This document shows positions 45,311-52,432 of a stretch of DNA of 64,000 bases, one piece after another. Made by a program: the position numbers and the translations under genes. Under the pieces are notes generated by a model. It was given only the letters and a program-made list of their open reading frames with translations, was not told the DNA's origin and did not search any database. Where the stretch lies: contig NZ_QXGS01000007.1 of NCBI RefSeq assembly GCF_003604215.1, positions 62,001-126,000 of the forward strand. Reading direction: 5' to 3'. This stretch comes from Teichococcus vastitatis. Its GTDB lineage: Bacteria; Pseudomonadota; Alphaproteobacteria; Acetobacterales; Acetobacteraceae. Every line of letters starts with the position of its first letter. The first letter of the stretch is position 1.

Positions 45311-45609
45311 CAGGCGGTCTCACTGTGGTTTCCAATCTGTTGCTGCAGCTTAGCGGCGCATCATTCGCTTTTCGCGTGAACGCGGATCCGACATCGTCAA
45401 CGCTGCGTTAAATCCAGCGTCCTGCCGAAACATTAGTCGAAAGAAAAAAGTCCTTGCATTCATCAAGAATAGGATTAAAAGCCGCTCGGCCAAGGGCGGA
45501 GCCGTGCCCTGGCCATATCCCTAACGCCGCGCGCCACGAGATGCCCCGGATCCTGCCCAGGATGCCGGGGCATCGTGCTTTGGCCGCGTTCTTTCGCGGA
45601 GTTGCTTCC
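45311..45609. promoter_or_regulatory. AT-richer divergent region with structured leader of the repeat-peptide gene
   Basis: 299 bp between the minus-strand 93-residue gene and the plus-strand repeat-peptide gene. The stretch 45425-45480 is the most AT-rich of its neighbourhood (AAAGAAAAAAG, AATAGGATTAAAA) and may hold promoters: TTGCAT at 45454-45459 with TTAAAA at 45475-45480 is a weak plus-strand pair. Downstream are two stem-loops: CCAAGGGC/GCCCTGG at 45490-45512 (one bulge) and the strong one at 45541-45573. Confidence 0.5.
45541..45573 (+). promoter_or_regulatory. Strong stem-loop in the 5' leader of the repeat-peptide gene
   Basis: ATGCCCCGGATCCT (45541-45554), loop GCCC, then AGGAT, one bulged G, and CCGGGGCAT (to 45573): a 14-bp stem. 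It ends 36 bp before the ATG at 45610 and is followed by CGTGCTTTGG. It may be an attenuator, an mRNA-stability element, or the end of a short RNA. Confidence 0.6.
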
Positions 45610-45849
45610 ATGCTGTTCCCCAACATCGCCCGTGAGGGCCTGGTGCAGGATGCCGTCACCGATCCAGGCCGGGTGCGCTTCGGCGCCGGCATGCGGGCCC
45701 CCGCTCTGCGCCCGGCGGTGCCGCCCGGCGCTGTGCCAGCGGTTCCGCGCGGCGCCCCGGTTCCGTTGCCAGCCGTGGCGGTGCTGCCGGTGGCGTCAGT
45801 GACGGATGCCGATCGCGTCCGCTTCGGCGCCGGCATGCGCCGCTTCTGA
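45610..45849 (+). CDS. 79-residue peptide with duplicated RVRFGAGMR motif
   Basis: Not recognised as a named family. Start MLFPNIAREGLVQDA is supported by CGGAG with 8 bp spacing. The motif VTDPGRVRFGAGMR (residues about 16-29) recurs at the C-terminus as VTDADRVRFGAGMRRF (about 64-79), joined by a linker of almost only Pro, Ala, Val, Gly and Arg. No signal peptide or Cys. Such duplicated ends with a low-complexity linker could be a multi-site binding peptide or a two-core precursor peptide. It is followed after 61 bp by a DUF6065-like gene on the same strand and preceded by a structured leader. Confidence 0.65.
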   Translation: MLFPNIAREGLVQDAVTDPGRVRFGAGMRAPALRPAVPPGAVPAVPRGAPVPLPAVAVLPVASVTDADRVRFGAGMRRF

Positions 45850-45910
45850 GTGCCAGGGCCGGGGTCAGCCGACCCCGGCCTTTCCGCTTCCTCCAGCTCG
45901 GACCGCCCGC

Positions 45911-46693
45911 ATGGCCAATGCTGTCCCCTGCGTCACCTTTCACCGCATGATCGACACCGCGCCGTTACCGGTGCGGGCCGACCGCGCCGGGCTGGGCAGC
46001 CTGCCGATCCGTGCCATGCGGCATTGCGACGCGGTGGCGAGCGCCGCCGGCTATGGCTGGCACCTTCACGCACCGATGGATTTCGAATTGTTCTGGGATG
46101 GCGCGCAAATCTGGTGGCATTGCGAGGGGCTGGAGAACTGGATGCCGCTGGGCGCCGCGCAGTTTCCGCATTTCGCCGCGCGCTTCGACGGCGCCGCGCC
46201 GGAGAATGTGCGCGGCTACGCACCGCCCTTCCTGACGGCGTTGCAGGAGCCGGGCGTGGTGCAGATGTGGACCGGCCTTGCCGCGCGCACCGCGCCGGGC
46301 TGGAGCCTGTTGCTGCGGCCCCTGGCCAATGTGCCGCGTCATCCGGCCTATGAGCCCTATGAAGGGCTGGTGGAGGCCGATCACTGGTTCGGCCCGCTGT
46401 TCACCAATATCCGGCTGACCCGCACTGGCCTGCCGATTGGGTTCCGCCGGGCCGAGCCGTTGCTGCAGGCGCAGCCGGTGCCGCAGATCGCCTATTCCGA
46501 CGCGGTGCTGTCCGGCGCCGCCCACACCGATTCGCTGGATGGACTGAGCGCGGCTGATTGGAGCGATTATCACCGCAACATCGTGGTGCCGAACCAGGAG
46601 CATGAACATCGCCCCGGCCGCTATGCCGCCGAGGCGCGCCGGCGCCGCAAAGGCGGCGGCTGTCCGTTTCAAGCGCGGGCCGTCGCGGCCTGA
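45911..46693 (+). CDS. DUF6065-like protein
   Basis: 260 residues from MANAVPCVTFHRMIDTAPLP (an internal Met at codon 13 is an alternative; neither has a strong RBS). The pattern matches my memory of DUF6065: RAMRHCDAVASAAGYGWHLH, MDFELFWDGAQIWWHCEG, RTAPGWSLLLRPLANVPRHP, EPYEGLVEADHWFGPLF and NIRLTRTGLPIGFRRAEPLL. No catalytic motif or membrane segment is apparent; the C-terminus is basic (EARRRRKGGGCPF). Function unknown. Its place right after the repeat-peptide gene suggests a functional pair. Confidence 0.7.
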   Translation: MANAVPCVTFHRMIDTAPLPVRADRAGLGSLPIRAMRHCDAVASAAGYGWHLHAPMDFELFWDGAQIWWHCEGLENWMPLGAAQFPHFAARFDGAAPENVRGYAPPFLTALQEPGVVQMWTGLAARTAPGWSLLLRPLANVPRHPAYEPYEGLVEADHWFGPLFTNIRLTRTGLPIGFRRAEPLLQAQPVPQIAYSDAVLSGAAHTDSLDGLSAADWSDYHRNIVVPNQEHEHRPGRYAAEARRRRKGGGCPFQARAVAA

Positions 46694-46771
46694 GCTTGGG
46701 TGTTCTTTCTCTGTTCTTGACTTGAAGCCGTCGATCCCGGCAGTGTCCTCCTGAACGAAGGGGGAACAGCG

Positions 46772-47893
46772 ATGCCGGATGGAAGCCTGAGCACCACCGC
46801 CTGCGCCCTGTTGGAAGGCGCACGCAAGGGTCGTGGCGCCACAACCAATCCCCCGGTGCGCTTCGACCGCCTCTCGGCCGAGGCCTTCGATGATGGCTGG
46901 CAGACGCTGGAAGACAGCTTCGCAGCCCTGCCGCCGCTGCCCACCACCCTGACGCGGGATTCGGCGCGCAGCATCATCGCCTGGAACAAATCCCCCGACA
47001 TTGGCTTCGACCGCGCGGTGAACCCGTATCGCGGCTGCGAGCATGGCTGCATCTACTGCTATGCCCGGCCCAGCCACGCCTATCTTGGCCTGTCGCCGGG
47101 GCTCGATTTCGAAACCCAGCTCATGTTCAAGCCGGAAGCGGCGGCGCTGCTGGAGAAGGAACTGCGCAAGCCCGGTTACGAGGTGCGGCCCATCGCCATC
47201 GGCTCCAACACCGATCCCTACCAGCCGGTGGAACGCCAGCTGAAGCTGACCCGCGCCGTGCTGGAGGTGCTGGAGCGTTTCGGCCATCCCGCCACCATCG
47301 TCACCAAATCGGCCGGCGTGCTGCGCGATCTCGATATTCTACGGCGCATGGCGGCACGCAACCTCATCCGCGTCTGCTTGTCCATCACCACGCTGGACCC
47401 GAAGCTGGCCCGCATCCTGGAGCCGCGCGCCGCCTCGCCCGAGCGGCGGTTGCAGGCGGTGCGCGACCTGACCGCCGCCGGCGTGCCCACCGCCGTGTTG
47501 GCCGCGCCGATGATCCCGGCCGTCAACGACATGGAGCTGGAGCGCATCCTGGAGCGCGCCGCCAGCGCCGGCGCCACCCGGGCCGGCTACGTGCTGCTGC
47601 GCCTTCCGCTGGAAATCGCCGGGCTGTTCGAGGCCTGGCTCCGCACGCACATGCCGGACCGGGCTCAGCGAGTGCTGGCGCTGGTGCGGCAGACCCGCGG
47701 CGGCAAGCTTTATGATGGCGATTTCGCCCAGCGGATGACCGGCAGCGGTGCCTATGCCGAGGTGCTGGCCAACCGGTTCCGCGTGGCCGCGCGGCGTCTC
47801 GGCTTCGAGCGCTGGGGGCAGGTGGCGCTGGATTGCGGCCAGTTCTCCGTGCCGGCGGAGGCCGGAACGCGGCAACAATTGTCGCTGTTCTGA
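46772..47893 (+). CDS. PA0069 family radical SAM protein
   Basis: 373 residues, start after AAGGGGGAACAGCG. The [4Fe-4S] SAM motif is C89-x3-C93-x2-C96 in NPYRGCEHGCIYCYARPSH. Further family features are IAIGSNTDPYQPVERQLKLT, TKSAGVLRDLDIL and VCLSITTLDPKLARILEPRA. This SplB-like subgroup is widespread and its substrate is unknown. It lies 78 bp after the DUF6065-like gene on the same strand; that may be coincidence, since the family is normally a stand-alone gene. Confidence 0.9.
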   Translation: MPDGSLSTTACALLEGARKGRGATTNPPVRFDRLSAEAFDDGWQTLEDSFAALPPLPTTLTRDSARSIIAWNKSPDIGFDRAVNPYRGCEHGCIYCYARPSHAYLGLSPGLDFETQLMFKPEAAALLEKELRKPGYEVRPIAIGSNTDPYQPVERQLKLTRAVLEVLERFGHPATIVTKSAGVLRDLDILRRMAARNLIRVCLSITTLDPKLARILEPRAASPERRLQAVRDLTAAGVPTAVLAAPMIPAVNDMELERILERAASAGATRAGYVLLRLPLEIAGLFEAWLRTHMPDRAQRVLALVRQTRGGKLYDGDFAQRMTGSGAYAEVLANRFRVAARRLGFERWGQVALDCGQFSVPAEAGTRQQLSLF

Positions 47894-47897
47894 ACGG

Positions 47898-48365
47898 CTA
47901 CTGCAGGAAGCCAATCCACCGGCCGGCCAGCACGGCGCCCACCCAGCAGGCCAGCGACAGGACGGCTGCGACCTTCAGCCGCATGTCGACCGCGCCGCCG
48001 GCCATAGCGGTCCGCCACGCGGCGGCCCGGTGCAGCGCCAGGGCGTTCAGCGCGCCCAGTGCCACCAGGCCCAGCTTCAGCAAGAAAGCCGGATTGCCGA
48101 GATAGGCCTGCGGGCGCGTGCTGAACAACAGGAAGCCGGTCACCGCCGCCAGCGTCAGCCCGCCGGCCGCCATGCGCCGGAGCGGCGGCGCCAGAAGCGA
48201 TACCGGCTGCGCCCGGAACATCCCCAGCATCCGCAGGTCCAGCGTCGCGATGGCGCCGAACAGCATGCCGAGGCCCAGGATGTGCGCGGCGTTGACCAAC
48301 GGATAGGCGATGGCGGAGCGTCGGATCAGCGCCGCCACCGGCCACTCGGCCAGTGCCTGCCACAC
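47898..48365 (-). CDS. DUF6644/DUF2214-like membrane protein, GTG start
   Basis: 155 residues from a GTG, with four hydrophobic helices (AYPLVNAAHILGLGMLFGAI, LRRMAAGGLTLAAVTGFLLF, NPAFLLKLGLVALGALNALA, LKVAAVLSLACWVGAVLAGR). A conserved His in VNAAHILG and Lys in LLKLGL resemble the DUF2214/DUF6644/CopD-like group of possibly heme-binding inner-membrane proteins. Family name from memory. It follows the DUF6152 gene by 6 bp; the two often occur together. Confidence 0.65.
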   Translation of the reverse strand: MWQALAEWPVAALIRRSAIAYPLVNAAHILGLGMLFGAIATLDLRMLGMFRAQPVSLLAPPLRRMAAGGLTLAAVTGFLLFSTRPQAYLGNPAFLLKLGLVALGALNALALHRAAAWRTAMAGGAVDMRLKVAAVLSLACWVGAVLAGRWIGFLQ

Positions 48366-48371
48366 AGGGCG

Positions 48372-48758
48372 TCAGCCGCCGCGGATGCGGTCGGGATAGA
48401 TGTCGTAGCGCTGCCCGCGCACGGAAATGCGGACGGCCTTGATCCGCTTCTCGCCCGCGTCGCGCGAGCGGTTGCCCAGCGCCGTCACCGGATCCCCAGC
48501 CTTGGCGGAATCCTCGGTGAAGCCGGCGCGGCGGGTTTGCGAGGGGTTGCCCAGCTCCACGGTCCAGAAGCCGTCCTGCGCCTCGACCTGCAGCCTCGGA
48601 TGCGGCTGGCCGATATACACTTCGCGAATCGTGCCGGTCAGTTCGACTTGGTCCGCCTCGGCCCAGGACCACCCGTGATGGGCGGCGGCGCCGGAGGCGA
48701 CGAGAACAAGCGCCGCGGCCAGGAAGCCGGCGCGGCGGCGGCGAGGGAAGGGTCGCAT
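48372..48758 (-). CDS. DUF6152 family periplasmic protein
   Basis: 128 residues. The signal peptide (RRRRAGFLAAALVLVASGAAA) is followed by AHHGWSWAEADQVELTGTIR, the family hallmark with two adjacent His at the mature N-terminus, a possible metal site. The rest is a small beta-barrel-like domain (VEAQDGFWTVELGNPSQTRR, GDPVTALGNRSRD). Probably periplasmic; function unknown. First gene of a two-gene unit with the membrane protein at 47898-48365. Confidence 0.75.
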   Translation of the reverse strand: MRPFPRRRRAGFLAAALVLVASGAAAHHGWSWAEADQVELTGTIREVYIGQPHPRLQVEAQDGFWTVELGNPSQTRRAGFTEDSAKAGDPVTALGNRSRDAGEKRIKAVRISVRGQRYDIYPDRIRGG

Positions 48759-48820
48759 GTGGCGGTTCCTGCCTGGTTCCGGATGAATTGCAGGTAAGGA
48801 TCGGCCGCGCGAAATCCAGG

Positions 48821-48844
48821 GGCGGGGCCTGCCTCAGCCCCGCC
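48821..48844 (-). terminator. Hairpin terminator of the CsbD gene
   Basis: GGCGGGGC (48821-48828) pairs with GCCCCGCC (48837-48844). On the minus strand the stem follows the CsbD stop (48853) by 8 bp and is followed by CCTGGATTTC, a plausible intrinsic terminator separating CsbD from the DUF6152 gene. Confidence 0.55.
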
Positions 48845-48852
48845 TGACAGCC

Positions 48853-49089
48853 TCACAGGATGCGCAGGCGGCCCAGGATGTAGCCGATGCCGGCCGCGAT
48901 CGCGAGCGAGGTCAGCGGCTGCTCCCGGACGTTGTCGCAAAGCTGGCCGACCACGTTCTCGGCCGTGCCGGCGCCCTGGTTGTACATGCCGCGGGCGCGG
49001 TAGTCGTCATTGTCGGTCAGGACGCCTGCGGCCTCCTGCGCCTTGCCAAGGCCTTCGCGCGCGGCGCCGGTGACGCGGTTCTCGTCCAT
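48853..49089 (-). CDS. CsbD-like stress protein with C-terminal membrane anchor
   Basis: 78 residues. The N-terminal half is CsbD-like (MDENRVTGAAREGLGKAQEA), a stress-induced disordered or helical family. The C-terminal half, REQPLTSLAIAAGIGYILGR, resembles the glycine-zipper anchor of ElaB/YqjD/DUF883 proteins, so it is probably tethered to the inner membrane. CsbD genes in this class are often under general stress control, but I found no clear EcfG-type promoter. Divergent from the CCA-adding enzyme gene. Confidence 0.82.
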   Translation of the reverse strand: MDENRVTGAAREGLGKAQEAAGVLTDNDDYRARGMYNQGAGTAENVVGQLCDNVREQPLTSLAIAAGIGYILGRLRIL

Positions 49090-49212
49090 CGGAATCTCTC
49101 CTGTTCTTTAGTGCCGCTCAGGCTTCCGGGCGGCATGTCCGGCAAACGTCGCAGCCGCAGTTTGGATGCGTGGTTGCGTCGCGCCGTCGCCCATGCTGGC
49201 TTGCCGCCGCCC

Positions 49213-50424
49213 ATGAGCCTCGAGCCCGATCCGCCCGCCGCCCGCATCGATCCTCCCGCCTGGCTGCGCGCCGGCGCCCCGGCCGCCGTGCTGGCGGCGC
49301 TGCCGAACAGCCGGGCGGTGGGTGGCGCCGTGCGGGACGCGCTGGCTGGCCGGCCGGTGCATGACGTCGACGTCGCCGCGCCGTTGCCGCCCGAGGCCGT
49401 CGCCGCCCGCCTGCGCGCGGCCGGCCTCAAGGTGTTCGAGACCGGATTGCAGCACGGCACCGTCACCGCCGTGCTCGACCACGAGCCGGTGGAGGTCACC
49501 AGTCTGCGCCGCGACCTGGCCACGGATGGCCGCCACGCCACCGTCTCCTGGACCGAGAACTGGCGCGAGGATGCCGCCCGCCGCGATTTCACCATTAATG
49601 CCTTGTCCCTCGATGCCGAAGGGCGGCTCTGGGATTACTTTGGCGGCCGCGCCGATCTGGCCGCCGGGCGTGTCCGCTTCGTCGGGGATGCCGCGACCCG
49701 GCTGGCCGAGGACTACCTGCGGCTGCTGCGTTTCTTCCGCTTCCAGGCGCGCTACGGCCGCGGCGAACCCGATGCGGCGGCCATGGCGGCGATCCGTGCC
49801 GCGGTGCCGGGCCTCGCGCGGCTTTCCGCCGAACGCGTCTGGATGGAGTTGAAACGGCTGCTGGAGGCACCCGACCCGGTGCCGTCCCTGGCGCTGATGC
49901 GGGAGACGGGCGTGCTCGGCGCGGTGCTGCCCGAGGCGCGGAGCCTGCCGCCCCTGGCGCGCCTGGGCGAGGCCGATCCGCTGCTGCGCTTCGCGGTCCT
50001 GCTCGGCGCCGGCGGCTCGCAGCCGGCGGGGGATGCGGAGGCGGTGGCGCGGCGGCTGCGCCTGTCGGGCGAGGAAGCCCGGCGGTTGCGCGGCCTCCTG
50101 TCCACCCCGCCGCCCGATCCTGACCTGGCGGGCGCGGATCTGCGCCGCTGGCTGGCCGATGTTCCGCCTGAAGCCGCGCGGGATGCCGCCCGCGCCGCCG
50201 AGGCCGCCGATGGGCGGGACCGCGCCGGCCTGCGCGGCCGCGTCGCCGCCACGCCGCGTCCGGTGTTTCCTTTGCAGGGGCGCGACGCGCTGGCCCTGGG
50301 CCTGCCGGCCGGCCCGGCGGTGGGCAGGGCGCTGGCGGCGACGCGCCGCTGGTGGTGGGACGGCGGCTGCACCGCCCCGGCCGAATCCTGCCGGGAGGCG
50401 CTGAAACGCTTCGCCACGAGCTGA
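49213..50424 (+). CDS. cca: CCA tRNA nucleotidyltransferase
   Basis: 403 residues from MSLEPDPPAARIDPPAWLRA; an earlier ATG would extend into the divergent promoter region. It adds or repairs the 3' CCA of tRNAs. The nucleotidyltransferase domain has SRAVGGAVRDALAGRPVHDVDVA (GG and DxD in HDVDVA), the motif WREDAARRDFTINAL, and AEDYLRLLRFFRFQARYG. No HD domain is visible in the C-terminal half, as usual for the short alphaproteobacterial form. Confidence 0.93.
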   Translation: MSLEPDPPAARIDPPAWLRAGAPAAVLAALPNSRAVGGAVRDALAGRPVHDVDVAAPLPPEAVAARLRAAGLKVFETGLQHGTVTAVLDHEPVEVTSLRRDLATDGRHATVSWTENWREDAARRDFTINALSLDAEGRLWDYFGGRADLAAGRVRFVGDAATRLAEDYLRLLRFFRFQARYGRGEPDAAAMAAIRAAVPGLARLSAERVWMELKRLLEAPDPVPSLALMRETGVLGAVLPEARSLPPLARLGEADPLLRFAVLLGAGGSQPAGDAEAVARRLRLSGEEARRLRGLLSTPPPDPDLAGADLRRWLADVPPEAARDAARAAEAADGRDRAGLRGRVAATPRPVFPLQGRDALALGLPAGPAVGRALAATRRWWWDGGCTAPAESCREALKRFATS

Positions 50425-50582
50425 AACGGCGCTTTGGGATCGTTCTCAGACCTGATCTGACCGCATTGCTGCGTCACCCAATGAATGCTCCTGCCGCCGG
50501 GGCCAGAGACCTAAAGTTGCGGCAAGACTGCCCGACACGAAAGGAACAGTGTGCGGGCCCGCAGCATGGATTGGCCCGAAGC

Positions 50583-51908
50583 ATGAGCGAGCACAGCGCA
50601 TCCCGACCGCATCAACGCCTGACCCGGCAGGATCTGCGCACGCTGGTCCTGGCCTCCCTCGGCGGGGCCCTGGAATTCTACGACTTCATCATCTTCGTTT
50701 TCTTCGCGGCGGCGATCAGCCACCTGTTCTTTCCGCCCGGCATGCCGGACTGGCTGCAGCAGATCCAGACTTTCGGCATCTTCGCCGCCGGCTATCTGGC
50801 CCGCCCGCTGGGGGGGCTGATCATGGCGCATTTCGGCGACAAGCTCGGCCGCAAGCGCATGTTCACCTTCTCCATCTTCCTGATGGCGGTGCCGACGCTG
50901 CTGATCGGCCTGACGCCGACCTACGAGACGCTGGGCTATGCCGCGCCCATCCTGCTGCTGCTCTTCCGCATGATGCAGGGCGCAGCGATCGGCGGAGAAG
51001 GGCCGGGCGCCTGGGTGTTTGTTTCCGAACACGTGCCGCCGCACCGGGTCGGCCTCGCCGTCGGCATGCTGACCAGCGGCCTGACGGGCGGCATCATGCT
51101 GGGCTCGCTGATGGCCACGGCCATCAACACCGCCTTCACCCCCGCCGAGGTTTCTGCCTGGGCCTGGCGCATCGCCTTCCTGGTGGGCGGCGTGTTCGGC
51201 TTCCTCGCCATGTACCTGCGGCGCTTCCTGCATGAGACGCCGGTGTTCGAGGAGATGCGCCGCCGCGCCGGCCTGACCCGCGACCTGCCGATCAAGCAGG
51301 TGCTGCGCGGCCATGGCCGCGGCGTGGTCGTCTCGATGCTGGTGACCTGGATGCTGACCGCTGCCATCGTGGTGGTGATCCTGATGACGCCGACGTTGCT
51401 GCAGAAACTGCACGGCTTCACCGCGGCCGAGACGCTGCGCGGCAATCTCGCCGCCACCTTTGCGCTCACCGTGTCCGCCATGCTGGTCGGCGCGTTGCTG
51501 GACCGCTTCGGCAGCGTAAAGGTCGGCGTCACCGGCAGCGTGGCGCTGATCGCCGCCACCTACGGGCTCTACACCGGCGTGGCCACGCGACCCGATCTGC
51601 TGGTGCCGCTCTATGCGGTGGCCGGCGCCACCATCGGCGTCATCGCCGTGGTGCCTTACGTCATGATCCACAGCTTTCCTGCGCCGATCCGCTTCAGCGG
51701 CGTCTCCTTCAGCTACAACATGGCCTACGCCATTTTTGGCGGGCTGACGCCGCTGCTGGTGTCCGGCCTCGTGGCAGTGGATCGGCTGGGCCCGGCCCAT
51801 TACGTGGCGGCGGTGGCGCTGATCGGCCTCGTGACGCTGGTGGCCAACGCCCGTGCCATGCCGGGCCTCAGTGCCGTTCCGGCAGGAGCGGAGAACGCCG
51901 CGCGCTGA
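50583..51908 (+). CDS. MFS transporter, metabolite:H+ symporter-like
   Basis: 441 residues from MSEHSASRPHQRLTRQDLRT; a longer upstream frame is less likely. Twelve hydrophobic helices are visible. The motif GDKLGRKRMFTFSIFLMAVP after helix 2 is the MFS signature, and ASLGGALEFYDFIIFVFFAA at the start is typical of the MHS group (citrate, proline/betaine, alpha-ketoglutarate symporters). Substrate unknown. It is followed by a strong bidirectional terminator. Confidence 0.9.
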   Translation: MSEHSASRPHQRLTRQDLRTLVLASLGGALEFYDFIIFVFFAAAISHLFFPPGMPDWLQQIQTFGIFAAGYLARPLGGLIMAHFGDKLGRKRMFTFSIFLMAVPTLLIGLTPTYETLGYAAPILLLLFRMMQGAAIGGEGPGAWVFVSEHVPPHRVGLAVGMLTSGLTGGIMLGSLMATAINTAFTPAEVSAWAWRIAFLVGGVFGFLAMYLRRFLHETPVFEEMRRRAGLTRDLPIKQVLRGHGRGVVVSMLVTWMLTAAIVVVILMTPTLLQKLHGFTAAETLRGNLAATFALTVSAMLVGALLDRFGSVKVGVTGSVALIAATYGLYTGVATRPDLLVPLYAVAGATIGVIAVVPYVMIHSFPAPIRFSGVSFSYNMAYAIFGGLTPLLVSGLVAVDRLGPAHYVAAVALIGLVTLVANARAMPGLSAVPAGAENAAR

Positions 51909-51928
51909 ACCCTGGCGGCGGAACATGA

Positions 51929-51964
51929 AAAAGGGCGCCACCCCGGCCGGGATGGCGCCCTTTT
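51929..51964. terminator. Bidirectional intrinsic terminator
   Basis: AAAAGGGCGCCA (51929-51940), a 12-nt loop, then TGGCGCCCTTTT (51953-51964). The stem is GC-rich with an A-run on one side and a T-run on the other, so it can end both the MFS gene (plus) and the small Cys-protein gene (minus). Confidence 0.9.
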
Positions 51965-51980
51965 CAGGATCGCGGCCGGT

Positions 51981-52196
51981 TCAGTCTGCCATGCCGGTGG
52001 TCACGGCATCCTTGCTGAAATGCCCGCACCAGTCTGACGAGGACACCACGGGCCAGAGGCCATGGGCCTCGGCGCTCGGCTGGGTCACCGGCGGATTGTA
52101 GCGGCAAAGCCCCTCATCGCCCCCCGCCTTGGCGGCGTGGTTGTCGAAGAACTTGCACTTGGTGCAGGCGGCATCGGTGCTGTCAGCGAACGACAT
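51981..52196 (-). CDS. Small conserved four-Cys protein
   Basis: 71 residues with AGGAGG upstream. Four Cys are arranged CTKCKFF, then GLCRYNPPVTQP and SSDWCGHF (positions 11, 14, 30 and 57), consistent with a small zinc- or iron-binding fold. PNPxV and WPxVSSSDWCGHF look conserved as I recall them from alphaproteobacterial hypotheticals. Function unknown. Upstream, ACTGT-N7-ACAGT (52224-52240) overlaps a TATACA box on this strand and may be an operator. Divergent from the ABC exporter and sharing the Fur-box-like region. Confidence 0.75.
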   Translation of the reverse strand: MSFADSTDAACTKCKFFDNHAAKAGGDEGLCRYNPPVTQPSAEAHGLWPVVSSSDWCGHFSKDAVTTGMAD

Positions 52197-52309
52197 GTTA
52201 TCGCCTCCTGGGCAAGGGTTGTGACTGTATAGCGCACAGTAAGCGACTGCGTTTCAAGAAATCGAATCCCGTTGTTGTGGGAAATTCTGCGACTTATTTG
52301 CAGGTAGCG

Positions 52310-52328
52310 AGTAATAATAATCATTCTC
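52310..52328. promoter_or_regulatory. Fur-box-like site in the divergent region
   Basis: AGTAATAATAATCATTCTC matches 15 of 19 bases of the classical Fur box GATAATGATAATCATTATC by direct alignment. It is flanked by the inverted repeat AGCGAG (52306-52311) and CTCGCT (52331-52336). A weak plus-strand promoter TTGTTG-N17-TATTTG (52272-52300) would place the transcription start near the site. It lies about 105 bp before the ABC exporter ATG. Iron control is an inference. Confidence 0.55.
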
Positions 52329-52432
52329 AGCTCGCTGTTGCTGTTCCAGCCGTGGCGCACGGAGGAGAGCCTGCCCTGCCGAGGGGAATGGGCCGGCTTC
52401 CCCGCCGGCGCGATCCGCATTATGCGCCGCGC

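Noticed and set aside
49090-49212. Possible EcfG (GGAAC-N-CGTT) stress promoter for the CsbD gene.
   Set aside because: Only isolated GGAA or CGTT pieces are found, without correct spacing on the needed strand.
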